From assembly GCA_964500775.1 (NCBI GenBank), contig CAZCQG010000020.1, positions 1 to 42,090 on the forward strand: DNA of 42,090 bases, in the 5' to 3' direction. Within the stretch, counting starts at the first letter, position 1. Every line of letters begins with the position of its first letter. Shown piece by piece: positions 24,235 to 33,268 of the stretch. This stretch comes from CAZCQG01 sp964500775 (GTDB lineage Bacteria; Campylobacterota; Campylobacteria; Campylobacterales; CAZCQG01). The notes below the pieces were generated by a model. That model worked only from the letters and a program-made list of their open reading frames with translations. It was not told the DNA's origin and searched no databases. The position numbers and the translations under genes were made by a program.

Positions 24235-24789
24235 ATCAAAGAGCTACTTGCGGAGATAACCTATAATTTTTCCCTCATAAGTATATTTGACATTATTGCC
24301 CTTATTGTTGCTTTTCTTGCGTTTCTGTTTTTCTTTCTTCTTTCTGCGCTTTTTAGAAAATCACTCGCCCTTTCGTTTATTTGTATCGTTCTCTCTTTTG
24401 CCTCCATCGGAGGAGCACCGTATGCGGCTTCAAAACTCATTGACGGGTATGTGATAAAGGAGGAATTTACGGTAGAGGAGAATAAAAAGCTCACGTATCT
24501 CAATGCGATCTTGGCCTCGGGAATCATAAAAAACAACGGTAAGATTCCTTATAAAGAGTGTGGCGTGGTTTTGGAGGTCTATAAAAACGGCAACGATAAA
24601 ATAGCGAATATCAAATCCTATCTCGATCCGCTCGCCAAGGACAAAAAAATCTTAAAAGGTCCGATTATGCCGGGCGAATCTATCCGTTTTGACATATTAA
24701 TCGACAATTTTAATTACGAAGGGGATATAAAGCCCTCTCTAAAGTCGAAATGTTTTATCGGTTTAGACCCCAAGCATCTCAAAGGCTAA
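24235..24789 (+). CDS. DUF2393-like membrane protein; no canonical start codon
   Basis: From the GTG at 24451 only 112 residues would be made. The same frame is open back to the hisIE stop and codes for two good membrane helices, IIALIVAFLAFLFFFLL and LALSFICIVLSFASI, followed by the soluble part with a KECGVVLEVYKNGNDK segment. This fits the two-helix DUF2393 family of Campylobacterota. No ATG, GTG or TTG lies between the stop and the helices. AAGGAG (24224-24229) is 5 nt before an ATC codon at 24235, so a rare start codon or a base difference must be assumed. Coordinates use that ATC. The end overlaps the convergent kinase gene by 4 bp. Function unknown. Confidence 0.6.
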   Translation: MKELLAEITYNFSLISIFDIIALIVAFLAFLFFFLLSALFRKSLALSFICIVLSFASIGGAPYAASKLIDGYVIKEEFTVEENKKLTYLNAILASGIIKNNGKIPYKECGVVLEVYKNGNDKIANIKSYLDPLAKDKKILKGPIMPGESIRFDILIDNFNYEGDIKPSLKSKCFIGLDPKHLKG

Positions 24790-26594
24790 ACATTATTCTC
24801 TTCGACTATCGGAAGCCTTATGATAAACCGAACTCCTGTTTCGGTGTTTATCGCCTCTATTGAACCCCCCATACTATCTCTGATTATGGTTCTAGCGATA
24901 TGTAATCCTATACCCGTACCGTTTTCCCCCTTGGTGCTGACGTAGGGCTCGAATACTTTATCGAGAATCTCGATAGGAATCCCTCCTGCGTTATCTTCAA
25001 TAGTGCATGTCCCGATGCCGTCTTTTACGATAAAGTTTATATCGACAACCCCTTTTTTTATCCCTTTCTCAACAAACGCATCCCGTGAATTATTGAGTAT
25101 ATTTAAAATCACGTGTTTAAATTCATTTGGGTAGCCTACCGTGTAAAAATGGGTATGCGGCTGTATAGTCACTTTCATACCTGCTTGTAAGTACTGTTTA
25201 TTAAACATCTTTAGCACCTCCTCGAAGGTTTCACAAGCTTTAAAAATGCGCTTCTCCTTTGAGGGTCTGAAGAAATTCTTGAAGTCACTCATCGTAAGTG
25301 CCATGAACTCCATTTGTTTACTGATGTCCTTTAACCCGCTTTTTATACTCTCTTGTTTGATTTCGCCAAACTCAAGCTCCTCTTCGAGATTTTGGACTAA
25401 AAGCGATACGACGTTGATGGGCTGTTTCCATTGATGAATTATGGCATTCATCATCTCTCCTGCCGATGCCATTTTTGATTGTTGCGAGAGAATATCTTCT
25501 TGTATTTTCTTCTCTTTTTCTAGGGCAATCCTTTCTGTCACACCCTCTTCTATCCTTTCGAGTAGATGTTCATTAATAGCTTGCAGTTCATCCCTGTGTT
25601 GTTCGATTTCATTGTCTAAGTTGTGTATCTCTTCCTCTTTTCTTTTTATATAGATTCTGCTAAGTACTGCAAATATCACAAAAGCAAAAAGGATAAATAG
25701 TGCAAGGATTTTAATTATGTTGTAGGTTATTTGATACTCGAGTGTCGAATCGGTTAAAAAAATAAAATACCCCAAATCCCTCTTTGAAACATCTAAAAAT
25801 GGTGAGGCGTAGAGATGGTACGTCTTATCTCCGTATTTGAGACTCTCGGATCGCGTATCTTCATCCAAAAAGTAGGTGTTGAGATTCTTTGGGATAGTGC
25901 CCGTATTGTAAGTCACTATCATATCATCTATCGCGTAGAAAGCATCTAGCTTTTCTTTTGAGAAGTCCTTAGAGTTTTCGTAAAACTCTTTTTTAACGGC
26001 GACATAAATCTCTGTTTTGAGCAAAAGAGAGAGATTGTTTATAATTTTATCCATCTCCTTCCCTAGCTCTAAATAGCCCACTACGGTATTGTCGATTATT
26101 ACGGGTTTTACTACCCTTAGCGTATGATTCCTTTTTACGCCAAACTCGATGCCGTAATAGGTCTTTTTGCTTTGTTGCGCACCTCTAAAGGTGTATCTAT
26201 CGGCATAATCGCCGTATCTTTTCGTATCGTGTGCCCGAAATAGAATTGTCCCGTCTGTTCCGATGAAATAAAAATGGGTAACGTCCACTTTTGTATTTAA
26301 ATCCGTATAAATATCCTTTGAGAGCATATCTAAAGCTTCTCGGTCTTTTTTGGTCAGTGCTTCTACAAGGGGACGATTTTCCATAATGAAGTTAATGTAG
26401 CCCTCAAGCATAGCCGCTTGCTCTTGGATTTGGGCGTTAAGAATCTCTTTGAAATTGGCTACCGTTCGAGATTTTTCTTTGTAGATCGCATTTTTTTGGA
26501 GGGTGTATACGATAAATATCAGAGAGAGCGCAAACATAAACCCTATGAGTAGCATAGGGAAAAGCATATTGAGCTTATAATCTTTTTTATCCAT
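24786..26594 (-). CDS. Orphan sensor histidine kinase with periplasmic double-Cache domain
   Basis: 602 residues. A membrane helix (11-31) is followed by a large periplasmic domain (~35-285) of Cache type, with FYFIGTDGTILFRAHDT and YGIEFGVKRNHTLRVVKPV. A second helix (~292-315), a coiled coil (315-375), the phospho-acceptor H387 in an IIHQWKQPIN box (HQW-type kinases are frequent in this phylum), and an ATPase domain with the N box (LNILNNSRDAF) and GENGTGIGLHIART complete it. No response regulator gene is adjacent, so the partner is elsewhere. The Cache part suggests sensing of a small organic ligand. Confidence 0.9.
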   Translation of the reverse strand: MDKKDYKLNMLFPMLLIGFMFALSLIFIVYTLQKNAIYKEKSRTVANFKEILNAQIQEQAAMLEGYINFIMENRPLVEALTKKDREALDMLSKDIYTDLNTKVDVTHFYFIGTDGTILFRAHDTKRYGDYADRYTFRGAQQSKKTYYGIEFGVKRNHTLRVVKPVIIDNTVVGYLELGKEMDKIINNLSLLLKTEIYVAVKKEFYENSKDFSKEKLDAFYAIDDMIVTYNTGTIPKNLNTYFLDEDTRSESLKYGDKTYHLYASPFLDVSKRDLGYFIFLTDSTLEYQITYNIIKILALFILFAFVIFAVLSRIYIKRKEEEIHNLDNEIEQHRDELQAINEHLLERIEEGVTERIALEKEKKIQEDILSQQSKMASAGEMMNAIIHQWKQPINVVSLLVQNLEEELEFGEIKQESIKSGLKDISKQMEFMALTMSDFKNFFRPSKEKRIFKACETFEEVLKMFNKQYLQAGMKVTIQPHTHFYTVGYPNEFKHVILNILNNSRDAFVEKGIKKGVVDINFIVKDGIGTCTIEDNAGGIPIEILDKVFEPYVSTKGENGTGIGLHIARTIIRDSMGGSIEAINTETGVRFIIRLPIVEENNV

Positions 26595-26684
26595 AGCAAA
26601 ATGCCTTAATGTTAAATAGCTACTTGCGAGCCATATAACATTTTACTGACATTTCATTAAGGAAAAATAAAAAAAGTACAACTA
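26595..26684. other. Intergenic region with CCTTAATG inverted repeat
   Basis: This gap between the kinase gene and the end of trpE carries CCTTAATG (26604-26611) and CATTAAGG (26655-26662), an 8-bp perfect inverted repeat 43 bp apart. It could hold the kinase promoter or the terminator of the trpE operon. I cannot tell which. Confidence 0.25.
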
Positions 26685-28097
26685 TTATTTTACCGTAAGT
26701 TCATCTAATGAGCTAATTAGCGCCCCCATTTTGTTGTTTACTTCGAGGTATTCAAGCTCATCGATACTATCCGCTACCACTCCGGCACCCGCTTGGATAT
26801 AGACTTTCTTGTCTTTAAAAAGGGCGGTGCGAATAGTGATGGCGCTATCCATATTGCCGTCGAATCCAAAGTACCCTATCGAGCCACTATAGAATCCGCG
26901 CTTGTGTCCTTCGATCTTTGCGATAAGCTCCATCGCCTTTACTTTAGGCGCGCCCGTCATCGTCCCTGCGGTAAAAGTAGAAGCAAAGAGATCAAACATA
27001 TCTTTAGAGCTATCAAGCTCTCCGACTACGTCGCTCACCAAGTGCATCACATGAGAATAGCGCTCAACACGCATCATCTCGGGTACTTTAACCGTCCCTT
27101 TTTTGCTAACTCGACCGACATCGTTTCTACCGAGATCGATGAGCATCAAATGCTCAGCTAGTTCTTTTTTATCGGCCTTGAGTTCTACTTCCATCTCATG
27201 GTCTCTTTTTGCATTTTTGCCCCGTTTTCTAGTCCCTGCGATGGGTCGCAATAGAATCTCGCCGTCTTGCAAACGTACCATGACCTCAGGAGAGCTCCCC
27301 GCAATGCTAAACTCGCCGAATTCCAATAAAAACATATAGGGCGAAGGGTTTTTTCTCCGTAGTGTTCTATAAAAACAGAAAGGGTCTATATCGGTCTCTC
27401 TCGTGTATTGACTAGAGATGAGTATTTGGAAAACGTCACCGCATTTTATGTGCTCTTTTCCGCTTTGCACTTTTTGGAAAAATTGTTCTTTATCATCACG
27501 CAAAAAGCCTTTCCCTTTGCACCCTTTTATCTCTATAGGGAGGTACTTTTCATCGGCTTTGAGTAAGCTCTCTATCTCTTCAAATTGTTTTTGAAACGCA
27601 GGAAGTGAGCTAAAAAGGGTGATAGTCGAATCTTTATGCGAATAGGCGATGACAAGTTTTGGACGTATCATATATAAGTCGGGAAGATGCATATTGTCTT
27701 GCAATGAATCCATAAGAGGCTTGAGTGTCGGTTCAAAAAACTTTACCGTGTCGTATCCTATATAGCCTATAAATCCATCAACATATCCGATGCCCGATTC
27801 TTCGATGAGATTCTTGTAATGGTTTTGGTCGATTTTCGCGTAGTAATCTTTTAATACTTCAAACGGAGTTTGCGAAGTTTCTTCGATCGTGCCGTCGCTT
27901 TTGTGGAGAGAGGTTTTAGAGTTTATAGAGATGAGTTTTTCATTTGCTCCGATAATGATAAAACTATAGCTCCCGCTACTTTTATTGACACCCGATTCAA
28001 AGAGGAAGCTTATCTCCTCTTTGAAGTGTTCTTTCGCCTTGTGATAAATAGAAACGGGGGTAAATTGGTCTAAAAGAAACTTTTTAAACTGCGCCAT
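26685..28097 (-). CDS. trpE: Anthranilate synthase component I
   Basis: 470 residues of the chorismate-binding family. The N-terminal part has FLFESGVNKSSGSYSFI, where the tryptophan-binding LLES-like element lies. The catalytic part shows SSPEVMVRL, RPIAGTRKRG, LMLIDLGRNDVGRVS, FTAGTMTGAPKVKAMELI and a C-terminal QAGAGVVADS. It makes anthranilate from chorismate and glutamine-derived ammonia with TrpG, which is not in the window. It starts directly after the SPOR-gene stop and is the last gene of the cvpA-lysS-glyA-DUF1882-SPOR-trpE run. TrpE is preferred over PabB because of the N-terminal regulatory motif and length. Confidence 0.9.
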   Translation of the reverse strand: MAQFKKFLLDQFTPVSIYHKAKEHFKEEISFLFESGVNKSSGSYSFIIIGANEKLISINSKTSLHKSDGTIEETSQTPFEVLKDYYAKIDQNHYKNLIEESGIGYVDGFIGYIGYDTVKFFEPTLKPLMDSLQDNMHLPDLYMIRPKLVIAYSHKDSTITLFSSLPAFQKQFEEIESLLKADEKYLPIEIKGCKGKGFLRDDKEQFFQKVQSGKEHIKCGDVFQILISSQYTRETDIDPFCFYRTLRRKNPSPYMFLLEFGEFSIAGSSPEVMVRLQDGEILLRPIAGTRKRGKNAKRDHEMEVELKADKKELAEHLMLIDLGRNDVGRVSKKGTVKVPEMMRVERYSHVMHLVSDVVGELDSSKDMFDLFASTFTAGTMTGAPKVKAMELIAKIEGHKRGFYSGSIGYFGFDGNMDSAITIRTALFKDKKVYIQAGAGVVADSIDELEYLEVNNKMGALISSLDELTVK

Positions 28098-28808
28098 TTA
28101 CAGACTTTTTATAAAGGCGCCTTTGGCGATTTTTGCCCTTACGTCATTAATTTTTTGTGATGCTTCCGTCTTTGAAGCAAACGGTCCTACCAACACTTTT
28201 ATCCCTGTATCAAGTTTGAGTATCTTATAGTTATATCCGTTTTTTTCTATCATAGACAAGAATGCTTTATCGGGATTATTTGAAAATGCACCGACTTGAA
28301 TATAATAGCCTTTCGGGACATTGCCGCTCGGCGCAGAAGCAGCAGGTTTTTCTACCGTAGCGGGTTTTGCAGGGGCGGGTGCCGGAGGCGGAGTGGGTGT
28401 AGCTACCTCTTTTTGCTCGACTTTCGGCGGAGCAGGGAGCTCTTTTACTTCATCCGCCGTTACGGCTGCCTCTTTCTCTTTTATTTGGCGTACGATCTCT
28501 TCAAACTTATCTGCGCTTTCGGGTTTCGCTTCCTCTTTTATAGGCACTTGTTCAAATTTCGGAGCATTTGCTTCGGTGTTCGGCTCTTTAGCATCAAGTT
28601 TTTCTAAGCCTTGCTTATTAAGTAAGGCTTCTTGAGAAGATTCTTCGGCGCCCGCACCTTTATTGCTCATAGAATAAAAGGCAAAAAGGATAATAAGCAG
28701 CAACAAAATGGCTGCCGCACCCAACAGAATCATTTTCTTAGTGTTGCTTGTATTTGTAGAAATATCTTCGGTTATCAATATATCGCCAAGTTCTTGTTTT
28801 TCATCCAT
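28098..28808 (-). CDS. SPOR-domain cell-envelope protein
   Basis: 236 residues. A cytoplasmic N-terminus (1-25), one membrane helix (about 27-47), a long low-complexity linker rich in alanine, proline and glutamate (50-160), and a C-terminal SPOR domain (about 165-236) with GYYIQVGAFSNNPDKAFL and KVLVGPFASKTEA. SPOR domains bind denuded septal peptidoglycan, so a role in division or cell-wall remodelling is expected. Adjacent to trpE without a gap; 18 bp after the DUF1882 gene. Confidence 0.88.
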   Translation of the reverse strand: MDEKQELGDILITEDISTNTSNTKKMILLGAAAILLLLIILFAFYSMSNKGAGAEESSQEALLNKQGLEKLDAKEPNTEANAPKFEQVPIKEEAKPESADKFEEIVRQIKEKEAAVTADEVKELPAPPKVEQKEVATPTPPPAPAPAKPATVEKPAASAPSGNVPKGYYIQVGAFSNNPDKAFLSMIEKNGYNYKILKLDTGIKVLVGPFASKTEASQKINDVRAKIAKGAFIKSL

Positions 28809-28826
28809 CAGGGCCCCCTTAATAGT

Positions 28827-29366
28827 TTATAGATGTTTTGACCAGCTGGCTCCGCGCTCTTTTGCATAGACTTCATACGGAATAGCAAGTATGTTGTACT
28901 CTCTAGGCAAATCTTGATTTGGAAACATACGCCACTCTCTCGGTAGTCTTTGGCTAAGTTTCATATCAATAGTTTTCCCTAAAGTGTACGCTTCCTGCAA
29001 GGTTGTGTGTCCTTTGTGGATATAGAGGTGCAAATGTCCCGACGTCTTTGATTCGTACGCCGTGAAGTTTATAAACCCCTCTTCCCTAAGCAATAATTGT
29101 GCCCTATGCCAAAACTTTTCGGTATTGCGACCGTTATAATCGATAACGATATTTTCAACCTTGTCCCTGCTATTGATGAGAGAGTGTGCGACATCGATTT
29201 TTTTAGCCAAGTGGTCGGCGATGACCTGACGCGTGAGCTTTTCGTTCACAAGTTTATACTTGTTGTAAAAAGTTCTCCCTTTAAAATCTAGCTTTTCCGA
29301 TGATGCCGTTTTGAGCCAGTAATGGTCTTCGAGCATCTTTATAAGTTTTAAATCCATATCGGTCAC
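28827..29366 (-). CDS. DUF1882-family protein
   Basis: 179 residues, from a GTG with AAGGGGG 8 nt upstream (an ATG three codons later is possible). I recognise the family from Campylobacterota, where DUF1882 proteins of this length lie beside glyA and SPOR genes. The centre contains NIVIDYNGRNTEKFWHRAQLLL and HLHLYIHKGHTT, which recall the primase-polymerase-like fold proposed for some such proteins. No catalytic motif can be confirmed by eye. Function unknown. Confidence 0.75.
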   Translation of the reverse strand: MTDMDLKLIKMLEDHYWLKTASSEKLDFKGRTFYNKYKLVNEKLTRQVIADHLAKKIDVAHSLINSRDKVENIVIDYNGRNTEKFWHRAQLLLREEGFINFTAYESKTSGHLHLYIHKGHTTLQEAYTLGKTIDMKLSQRLPREWRMFPNQDLPREYNILAIPYEVYAKERGASWSKHL

Positions 29367-29387
29367 GCCGAGTTCCCCCTTGTTATA

Positions 29388-30635
29388 TTAAAATGTCGAT
29401 CTATCATACACCTTGAATCTGCTTGCAAGTGTTTTCATATCTTCAAATACCTTTTTTTGCAATTCGGCATCGTTTATATTATCCAGCACGTCAGCTATAG
29501 CATTTGCTACTATTTCAAACTCCGCCTCTTTGAAGCCTCTGCTTGTGAGCGCAGGAGAGCCGATTCTTACGCCGCTTGTGACAAAAGGGCTTCTTGTTTC
29601 ACCCGGAACGGTGTTTTTGTTAACCGTGATTCCTGCGTTGCCTAGTGCGAGGTCGGCATCTTTGCCGCTGAACTCTTTTTTCAGGAAGGACATAAGGACG
29701 AGATGGTTGTCGGTCCCTCCGCTAACAAGATCGTATTTGCGCTCGCTTAGGACTTTTGCCAATACTTTTGCATTAGATTTTACCTGTTTTGCATACGTCT
29801 TCCACTCGGGCTTGAGGTTTTCGCCGAAACCTACCGCTTTTGCGGCGATGACGTGCATGAGGGGTCCGCCTTGCATACCGGGGAAGACCGCTTTATTTAT
29901 TTTTGTATGGAGTTCTTCGTCATTCGTCAGTGTCAAACCGCCTCTTGGACCTCGCAATGTCTTGTGTGTGGTGGTGGTGACTATGTGGCAGTGAGGGAAA
30001 GGATTGGGATATTCGCCTGCCACCACGAGCCCCGCCACGTGCGCTACGTCACCCATGAGGAGTGCTCCTACACTGTCTGCTATCGCACGGAATCTCGCGA
30101 AGTCGAGCTCTCTCGCGTAGGCGGAGAATCCACAAACAATAATGTTGGGTTTGACCGTTTTTGCGATCGCTTCGACTTTGTCGTAGTCGATATAACCGTC
30201 AAGCTCTACGCCGTAGAAAAAGCTCTGGTACATCTGCCCCGTGAAGCTCACTTTTGAACCGTGCGTCAAGTGTCCGCCGTGGCTTAGATCCATCCCTAGA
30301 ATCTTATCAAAGGGTTTGAGGAGCGCGCCGTATACTGCTGCGTTTGCTTGAGAGCCGCTGTGGGGTTGGACGTTTGCAAAATTGCACCCGAAAAGTTTTT
30401 TTGCCCGCTCAATCGCTATCTCCTCTACTTTGTCGACGAACTCGCACCCGCCGTAATATCTTTTATACGGATACCCTTCGGCATATTTATTCGTCAGCAC
30501 GCTTCCCATCGCTTCCATAACACTAGGAAAGGTGAAGTTTTCACTAGCGATCATCTCCAAGTGTTCGTTTTGTCGTTGCAGTTCCAGTTCGACGAGGTCG
30601 AAAATCTCTTTATCGGCTTCTTGTAAAAAATTCAT
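29388..30635 (-). CDS. glyA: Serine hydroxymethyltransferase
   Basis: 415 residues, usual length. It interconverts serine and glycine with tetrahydrofolate, using PLP. Visible: EMIASENFTFPSVMEA (28-43), YAEGYPYKRYYGG, QPHSGSQANAAVY, DVAHVAGLVVAG and the PLP lysine K225 in TTTTHKTLRGPRGG. It overlaps lysS by 4 bp and is followed by the DUF1882 gene. Cytoplasmic; one-carbon metabolism, like the 5-formyl-THF cyclo-ligase at 37441. Confidence 0.97.
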   Translation of the reverse strand: MNFLQEADKEIFDLVELELQRQNEHLEMIASENFTFPSVMEAMGSVLTNKYAEGYPYKRYYGGCEFVDKVEEIAIERAKKLFGCNFANVQPHSGSQANAAVYGALLKPFDKILGMDLSHGGHLTHGSKVSFTGQMYQSFFYGVELDGYIDYDKVEAIAKTVKPNIIVCGFSAYARELDFARFRAIADSVGALLMGDVAHVAGLVVAGEYPNPFPHCHIVTTTTHKTLRGPRGGLTLTNDEELHTKINKAVFPGMQGGPLMHVIAAKAVGFGENLKPEWKTYAKQVKSNAKVLAKVLSERKYDLVSGGTDNHLVLMSFLKKEFSGKDADLALGNAGITVNKNTVPGETRSPFVTSGVRIGSPALTSRGFKEAEFEIVANAIADVLDNINDAELQKKVFEDMKTLASRFKVYDRSTF

Positions 30636-32143
30636 TCATTGTCCTTTTGTGTATCGTGTTTGGTAGGTTTCATAGCAGGAAATAAGATTACGTCTTTTAT
30701 GGTGTGGCTGTTTGTGAGGAGCATCACAAGTCTGTCGATACCGATACCCTCACCCGCAGTCGGTGCCATCCCGTAGCCTAAAGCGTCTACATAATCCTCA
30801 TCCATATGTTGGGCTTCTAGGTCGCCTGCGTCTTTGGCTTCGACCTGCCCTTTAAATCTGTTGTATTGGTCAACAGGGTCGTTGAGCTCGCTAAAGCCGT
30901 TGGCGATCTCTTTTCCTGCGATAAAGAGCTCGAAGCGCTCTGCGATGTCGGGATTTGCGTCGCTCCGTCTAGCCAACGGGCTTATCTCGATAGGGAAATC
31001 GGTGATAAAGGTGGGGTTTATGAGCTTGTGCTCTACGAAGCAGTCGAATGCTTCGGCTTGGAGTTCGCCGAGTTTGAGCTCACGTTCAAATCGTACCCCC
31101 TCTTTTTGCAGGAGTGCTTTGAGCGATTCTTTATCCGTGATGACGCTTCTATCGATACCGCCGATTTGCTCTATCGCATCAAGGTAGGCGATTCTTTTAA
31201 ATTCGCTAAAGTCTATCGTCGCTTCACCGTAGGGGAGTTGCTTGGCTAGTCCGAGCGAATCGAAGAGATAGTTGAACATCTCAATAGTGATGTCGATGAG
31301 ATCGTTGTAGCGTTTATACGCCCAGTAAAACTCTATCATCGTAAATTCGGGGTTATGTGAGTGATCCATCCCTTCGTTGCGGAAGTTCCTATTTATCTCA
31401 AAAACCGCTTCAAAGCCACCGACGATGAGCCGTTTGAGGTAGAGCTCGGGGGCGATTCGAAGGAATCTATCGATTCCAAGGGCGTTGTGGTGTGTGATAA
31501 AAGGTCTCGCGTTTGCGCCGCCGGGGATGGGGTGCATCATCGGGGTTTCGACTTCTAAGAATCCTTTCTCTTCAAAAAATCTCCGAATAAGCGAGACGAC
31601 CTTACTTCGGAGTTTGAAGGTATTTTTCACGTCGGGATTCATTATGAGGTCAAGGTAGCGTTGTCTATATCTAGCTTCGATGTCGGTCAGACCGTGAAAT
31701 TTTTCGGGGAGTGGATTAAGTGATTTGGTGAGAATCTGCATTCCCGTGACATGCAAGCTCAACTCACCCGTTTTTGTCACGAAAGGGAATCCTTTTGCCT
31801 CTAGTATGTCTCCGATGTCGAGGTTCTTTTTGAGGACGTCAAACTCTTCCCCAAGCTCGTTTTTTGAGAAATATATTTGCAAAATCCCGCTTTCATCCTC
31901 TATCTTGGCAAATGCCGCTTTTCCCATAAGACGGAGAAATTTGAGCCTCCCCGCGATACAAGCGCTTTGATTCTCATCTTTTTTCTCTTCGGCATCTATC
32001 TCTGCGACGTAAGCAAACTTAATTTTAAATGCCTCGTTGCTACTGTCTCTTTGGGTGATATTCGCGTAGGGATTTTTCCCTGCTTCTCGCATTTCATCGG
32101 CTTTTTTTAGTCTTTGTTGTTGGTATTGTGAATCAAAAATCAA
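30632..32143 (-). CDS. lysS: Lysyl-tRNA synthetase, class II
   Basis: 503 residues. An N-terminal anticodon-binding OB fold (about 55-150, with GRLKFLRLMGKAAFAKIED) is followed by the class II catalytic core: motif 1 around FLEVETPMMHPIPGGANARPF, motif 2 FRNEGMDHSHNPEFTMIEFY and motif 3 GEGIGIDRLVMLL. It charges tRNA-Lys. It overlaps cvpA and glyA by 4 bp each, so it is inside an operon. Confidence 0.97.
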   Translation of the reverse strand: MIFDSQYQQQRLKKADEMREAGKNPYANITQRDSSNEAFKIKFAYVAEIDAEEKKDENQSACIAGRLKFLRLMGKAAFAKIEDESGILQIYFSKNELGEEFDVLKKNLDIGDILEAKGFPFVTKTGELSLHVTGMQILTKSLNPLPEKFHGLTDIEARYRQRYLDLIMNPDVKNTFKLRSKVVSLIRRFFEEKGFLEVETPMMHPIPGGANARPFITHHNALGIDRFLRIAPELYLKRLIVGGFEAVFEINRNFRNEGMDHSHNPEFTMIEFYWAYKRYNDLIDITIEMFNYLFDSLGLAKQLPYGEATIDFSEFKRIAYLDAIEQIGGIDRSVITDKESLKALLQKEGVRFERELKLGELQAEAFDCFVEHKLINPTFITDFPIEISPLARRSDANPDIAERFELFIAGKEIANGFSELNDPVDQYNRFKGQVEAKDAGDLEAQHMDEDYVDALGYGMAPTAGEGIGIDRLVMLLTNSHTIKDVILFPAMKPTKHDTQKDNE

Positions 32144-32688
32144 TCATTTTCCTTTGTGCTATTGTTTTCTAGCGTTTCGCTAATCTTGTTTTGGAGTTTT
32201 GAGGTGTCGATATTTACGATAATCTTACCCACGTCGTACATCGCTTCGTATGCTATAGAGTTTTTAAATATTTCACGTGTTTTTTCTCTGATGATTTCGA
32301 TATTAGAGAGCGAATAGACGATGATGGCGAGTATCAAAAAAACCTTTCCGCCGCCGAAAATAAAGCCAAATAGCCTATCGAAGAATCCTAGCCCGCTCAA
32401 TGCGGAGAGCTTGGAGAGGAGATTTCCTAAAATCACAAGCGTCCCCCAAATGACGATGAGCAGGATAATAAAAGCGAGTAGTTTGGCAAGCACTTTGCTC
32501 TGCCCGCTAAGGAGCGTATCGGTAAGGAGTGCACCGAGGGTCTCGGAATACATAGAGGCAAAATAGACACCCACCCCTACGCCAAGCAACCCGAATAGCT
32601 CTCGCACCAAACCGCTTAGCATCCCTTTTATCCCGAGAACAAGGAGAATAACAAGGATGGCTATGTCAAAATAATTTATATTTTCCAT
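32140..32688 (-). CDS. cvpA: CvpA-family membrane protein
   Basis: 182 residues with four predicted membrane helices (about 8-28, 30-50, 65-88, 105-125) and the CvpA pattern DIAILVILLVLGIKGMLSGLVRELFGLLG. A soluble C-terminal tail follows. In enterobacteria CvpA is linked to colicin V production and envelope stress; its biochemical role is not established. It is the first gene of the leftward operon to trpE and overlaps lysS by 4 bp. Confidence 0.85.
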   Translation of the reverse strand: MENINYFDIAILVILLVLGIKGMLSGLVRELFGLLGVGVGVYFASMYSETLGALLTDTLLSGQSKVLAKLLAFIILLIVIWGTLVILGNLLSKLSALSGLGFFDRLFGFIFGGGKVFLILAIIVYSLSNIEIIREKTREIFKNSIAYEAMYDVGKIIVNIDTSKLQNKISETLENNSTKEND

Positions 32689-32767
32689 TAGAGTATATTC
32701 TTAGTATTTGAGTTAAAAAAGCTTATTTTACTAAAATAACGATAAAAATTTGAGAAAAGGCTAGAAA
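32689..32767. promoter_or_regulatory. Divergent promoter region, cvpA / yajQ
   Basis: An AT-rich 79-bp gap between divergent genes. ATTTTACTAAAATAAC could serve as a -10 element in either direction. GAGAAAAGG lies just before the yajQ ATG. No precise promoter can be assigned. Confidence 0.3.
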
Positions 32768-33268
32768 ATGGCGAAAGAGCATAGTTTTGACATTAGTGCG
32801 AAAGTCGATATGCAAGAGATAAAAAACGCGATCGACCAAGCTCAAAGAGAGATAACCAATAGGTTTGATTTTAAAGACGATAAAGCAAAAGAGATAGACT
32901 TGAGTGAAAAAGAGAAAAAAATCACCCTTACCGCCGTCTCTGAAAACAAACTTGATGCAATGACGGATATTCTAAAAAGTAAAATAATAAAACGCGAAAT
33001 CAGCTCCAAAGCGTTGCGAGAAAAAAGTAGAGAAGATGCGAGCGGCGGTCATCGGCGCGGGATATTTGCCGTAGTCGATAGTATCACCCAAGACGATGCA
33101 AAAATCATCGTAAAAGCGATCAAGGATTCCGGTCTCAAAGTCCAAGCAAGCATCCAAGGCGATGAGGTACGAGTCAAAGGGAAAAGCATCGATGATCTGC
33201 AAGAGGTGATAGCGCACATAAAAAGTCTCGACCTTGATATACCGCTCTCTTTCGGCAACTTCCGTTAA
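32768..33268 (+). CDS. YajQ-family nucleotide-binding protein
   Basis: 166 residues, complete. The family-typical start EHSFDISAKVDMQEIKNAIDQA, the middle ITNRFDFKDDK, and the end ISLDIPLSFGNFR-like segment (SLDLDIPLSFGNFR) are visible. YajQ proteins have two ferredoxin-like folds; a Xanthomonas member binds cyclic di-GMP and acts with a transcription factor. An HD-GYP enzyme is encoded in the same window but is not adjacent. Its last 35 bp overlap the lnt frame. Confidence 0.92.
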   Translation: MAKEHSFDISAKVDMQEIKNAIDQAQREITNRFDFKDDKAKEIDLSEKEKKITLTAVSENKLDAMTDILKSKIIKREISSKALREKSREDASGGHRRGIFAVVDSITQDDAKIIVKAIKDSGLKVQASIQGDEVRVKGKSIDDLQEVIAHIKSLDLDIPLSFGNFR

